In this document: positions 61,267 through 64,000 of the stretch, one piece after another
Position numbering within the stretch: position 1 is the first letter of the stretch
Layout: each line of letters starts with the position of its first letter
Source of the DNA: Dipetalonema caudispina
Lineage: Eukaryota > Nematoda > Chromadorea > Rhabditida > Onchocercidae
Direction: 5' to 3'
Length of the DNA: 64,000 nucleotides
Assembly: GCA_013365325.1 (NCBI GenBank)
Contig: JABVXV010000045.1
Location: 1 to 64,000, forward strand
The notes under the pieces: model-generated
What the model saw: the letters and a program-made list of their open reading frames with translations, nothing else
The model's database searches: none
What the model was told of the DNA's origin: nothing
Position numbers and translations under genes: made by a program

Positions 61267-64000
61267 CCCTTTATCATAACAAAATCACATTTTGATGACA
61301 TTGATAGCTAGTTGATAATTGTTTGATTAAACTTCACAGTTAATTATTTCGGCATTTATGAAAGAGTGAGGAAATGTCCATCCGTTCACTTGTTTGTCTG
61401 TCTATCACAATTTTGAGAAGATATTTCAATTAAAGACATAAAGATGTATTGGTATCAATCAATTGTTGACAAAGGTGATAAAGAAAAGGAAGCAACGGAT
61501 TTCAAATTTAATGAAATGATATCGTATCCTTTTCTTGCTTTTTTTTGTTTACTTAAAGAATCAATTAGCGGTGAAAGATTTAAGGTCTAAGCTTTTTCGG
61601 AGTAAAATTAGAATGAATGAGCGAACTATTCAAATCTATTCGATTTTCGCTTTTCCAATCTAAAATTAGGATATTTAAGGAACGAAACAAATATTAAGAA
61701 TGCAATTTTAGAATAAATAATAAAATTGAGGGTAATTTTAATAAAGAGATATATCTATAAAGCAAAAAATGACACTTTTTGGAACAAATATGCAGTTCTG
61801 TTCGTAATAAAAACAAATATAAAAAGTGAAGAAATTCTAATCTGGAAAGTAAAATTCGATGTTTTTGAAATTTATTCGTTCAAACTAACCATGCAATAAA
61901 TGGACTTTATGTAATTTCGAATGTCATACATTACATTAATTAGGTCATTTTTTTATGAAATTGATGAAATTTTTTGTAGCTACGATTTAAATCTATACAA
62001 AACCTGCAAGAGATTCCATTTTATCAAAAAAGAATGAGACGACCAGAGGTTTCAAAATTTCTAGGAATTAGTGAAAAATTATAAACAAAAGAACATTGGT
62101 ATGTTTAAGTAATTATGAAGAAAATTTTTCAAGTTTTCCTGTGAGGTACAATAAACAAAAATTTGTCGAGAATTGTACGACTCAGAATTCTTGACAGAAG
62201 CATTTCTTTTTCGTACGGGAGGGATTAAGATTGCCATAGCAACCATAGCAAGAAATAGTAAAGTAAATACTACAAAATCCTTCGAAACATTTATTTATTA
62301 ACCAGTTATGGTAACGTGTAAAGTACATATATGACCTTCATAGGAAGAAGGGAAGTAGGCTACTGTAATTAGGTCGCTGATAACTTGGTTACATAATCAG
62401 GATACTGATAAATTCTAATTGTCAACCAAACAGTCCATACGACTTCTAAATTGACGATTTCAAGTTTTCGTTGGAGAATCTCCAAATACCTGAAATCTGT
62501 CAGACAGGTTTAGCTATCTGCCAAACAGGTTCGATTGGAATATTTTGGATATCTCCGCCTTCGCACATTATTTGCTCCATCTTTTGTTTTGAAAGATTTT
62601 TTCTTGTGATTAGGTTGAGACAGAGAAATCATTTTTGGCCGTGTGTTGGAAATAGAAGAATTAATACCAGTAGATGTTAGAGTAAAACTTGGATTGTCCT
62701 GGAATGATTTGTTCTGGAAGTGGGAGGTGAAAGGATGGTAAGTAACTTTACTCCTTTTACCTACATATTATATATACGTATGTAAAGTAGGATGGTTTAT
62801 AATAAATGCGTGTTACAATCTTAATGGTAAACATAGATTGGAAGTAAGTTGAATGATTTATTATCTGGATACTGTGATGATATTTACTAAATTCTATGTG
62901 AGAAATATTTTATAGCAAAATTATTTCGGTTTTTCCCGATATCTTCTGCTTCTGGTTTTAAAGAAACTCACAAGACATTGAATAACGATTGATATGCAGG
63001 AAAAAAAAAACTCCAAACCACATTACAGTATACTCAAGTCTGAAATCATTGCAAATTTTCTTATTCTTATAAACTCAAATTATTTTTTCTTGATTTCCAG
63101 CTCCTAAATAACTTTGAAACAACATATGAATTGGTTAACTTACTAATTTTATGGTAATGAACCTTAGAGTACTGAAAGAATAAAGTGAAAGATTTCAGAT
63201 GTGACACTGAAATACCAATTAAATAGACTTAATAAAATAATTGGAATATAAGTTTGACTTTCCTAGTTATGAAATCTAAACTTATTAAGTTAATCTTATT
63301 CCTTGAGAAAGATCCTAATGTAGCATTAAACAAAACAACTGTCTTTGGGATCCTTGCTCTTGCAATATTTTAAGATGATGGAATTTACAGAAAAATTTTA
63401 AGAATTACTAACGATTATTCTTTCTTAAGGAATTTAACAACTAGCAACATATTCGCAAAAAAACCTCCATTATTCAAATATTTAGCCTTTTTCCTGTCAA
63501 AGATTAATTAGAACTAATGCGAGGAAAAGCGGGGGAGAGGCAGAGAACGGGGGAGGGAAAAAGTGAATGGGAATATGTATGCAGTGCACCGAACGAATCA
63601 TCATCACGCATTTCATATTAATCATTTCTTCCTTCACTTTCCTCCTTTCTCGGCTTCATGTCAAGAAACTTTTCTCTTCTCAAACTACAATGGCAATAAA
63701 TCATCAATCTCGTAATTTGCATATTTTAAAATTTAAGTATGCTATGTTACCATATTTTCAAATAATACTGCATAACAATAAACATATTGCTTTGGATATT
63801 ATGGGGATATTAGCACCTTTTAGATATTTTAATTTTAATGATGATCAAAGAATAGATCTGTCTATTAAGATCTATTTCCACCTTTGTTGATGATTAATTG
63901 AATTAGCTAGACACATTCAAGAAATTTCACCCATCGAAGTGGTAAGGAAACAGATACGATGGGGTATAAATGCAAGGGTCACACTAAAGACAACAAAAAT
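60454..64000. other. Upstream flank of the ankyrin gene
   Basis: Presumed promoter or upstream exon region. Positions 60760-60950 are less AT-rich, and on the minus strand stay open for about 80 codons with an ATG followed by AQHLGKKTIRKRERAWPRLL; no donor matching exon 1 was found, so it is only a candidate 5' exon or UTR. A (TA)n(TG)n microsatellite lies at 61213-61262. A purine-rich, G-rich tract is at 63520-63560. No gene is recognised from 61 to 64 kb. Confidence 0.45.
61213..61262. repeat. (TA)n(TG)n compound microsatellite
   Basis: TA units followed by about seventeen TG units; same architecture as the repeat at 22042-22085. Confidence 0.9.

Noticed and set aside
62480..62560. Possible tRNA-like sequence with GGTTCGATTGG
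   Set aside because: No acceptor stem, D arm or anticodon arm can be folded around it.
63567..63890. 107-codon open frame at the right edge
   Set aside because: No recognisable domain, no splice signals, AT-rich composition; not supportable as a gene.

Overview
The window looks like nuclear DNA of a parasitic nematode, most likely a spirurid/filarial worm. It is AT-rich, and its genes are cut into many short exons by introns with nematode-type splice sites (GTAAGT/GTTAGT donors, TTTCAG acceptors). It carries a nematode-expanded transthyretin-like secreted protein and an atypical GAR-type acetylcholine receptor. Species cannot be fixed from the sequence alone. All gene models were assembled by hand from splice signals, codon phase and family motifs. 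Phases close across every junction of the four intact models.

Layout: (1) 0.96-1.69 kb, minus: complete three-exon transthyretin-like secreted protein. (2) 2.9-6.5 kb, minus: UDP-glucuronosyltransferase (UGT) gene broken by an upstream stop and about six frameshifts, with two further degenerate copies of its first exon at 7.4 and 8.7 kb. (3) 10.5-20.06 kb, minus: complete 18-exon cyclin T (777 aa), the regulatory subunit of P-TEFb. (4) 20.1-24.95 kb: intergenic, with a microsatellite and an Asn-codon-rich stretch. (5) 24.95-41.85 kb, plus: 10-exon GPCR resembling C. elegans GAR-2 (610 or 641 aa), with an 11.3-kb first intron. (6) 42-45 kb: convergent 3' region, nothing recognised. (7) 45.1-60.45 kb, minus: 18-exon STAND-type P-loop NTPase plus ankyrin-repeat protein resembling ANKRD50 (1037 aa as modelled; the N-terminus may be incomplete). 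(8) 60.5-64 kb: upstream flank, no gene recognised.

The genes do not form a pathway; they are separate eukaryotic transcription units. The most interesting structure is a pair of nearly identical inverted repeats (about 225 bp, two mismatches outside the microsatellite part). They lie in intron 1 and just upstream of exon 6 of the GAR-2-like gene, so they bracket exons 2-5 and could pair in the pre-mRNA. Other points are a triplicated 3' splice site in the same gene, a phase-compatible alternative last exon in cyclin T, GC-AG introns, and the decayed UGT with triplicated first exon.
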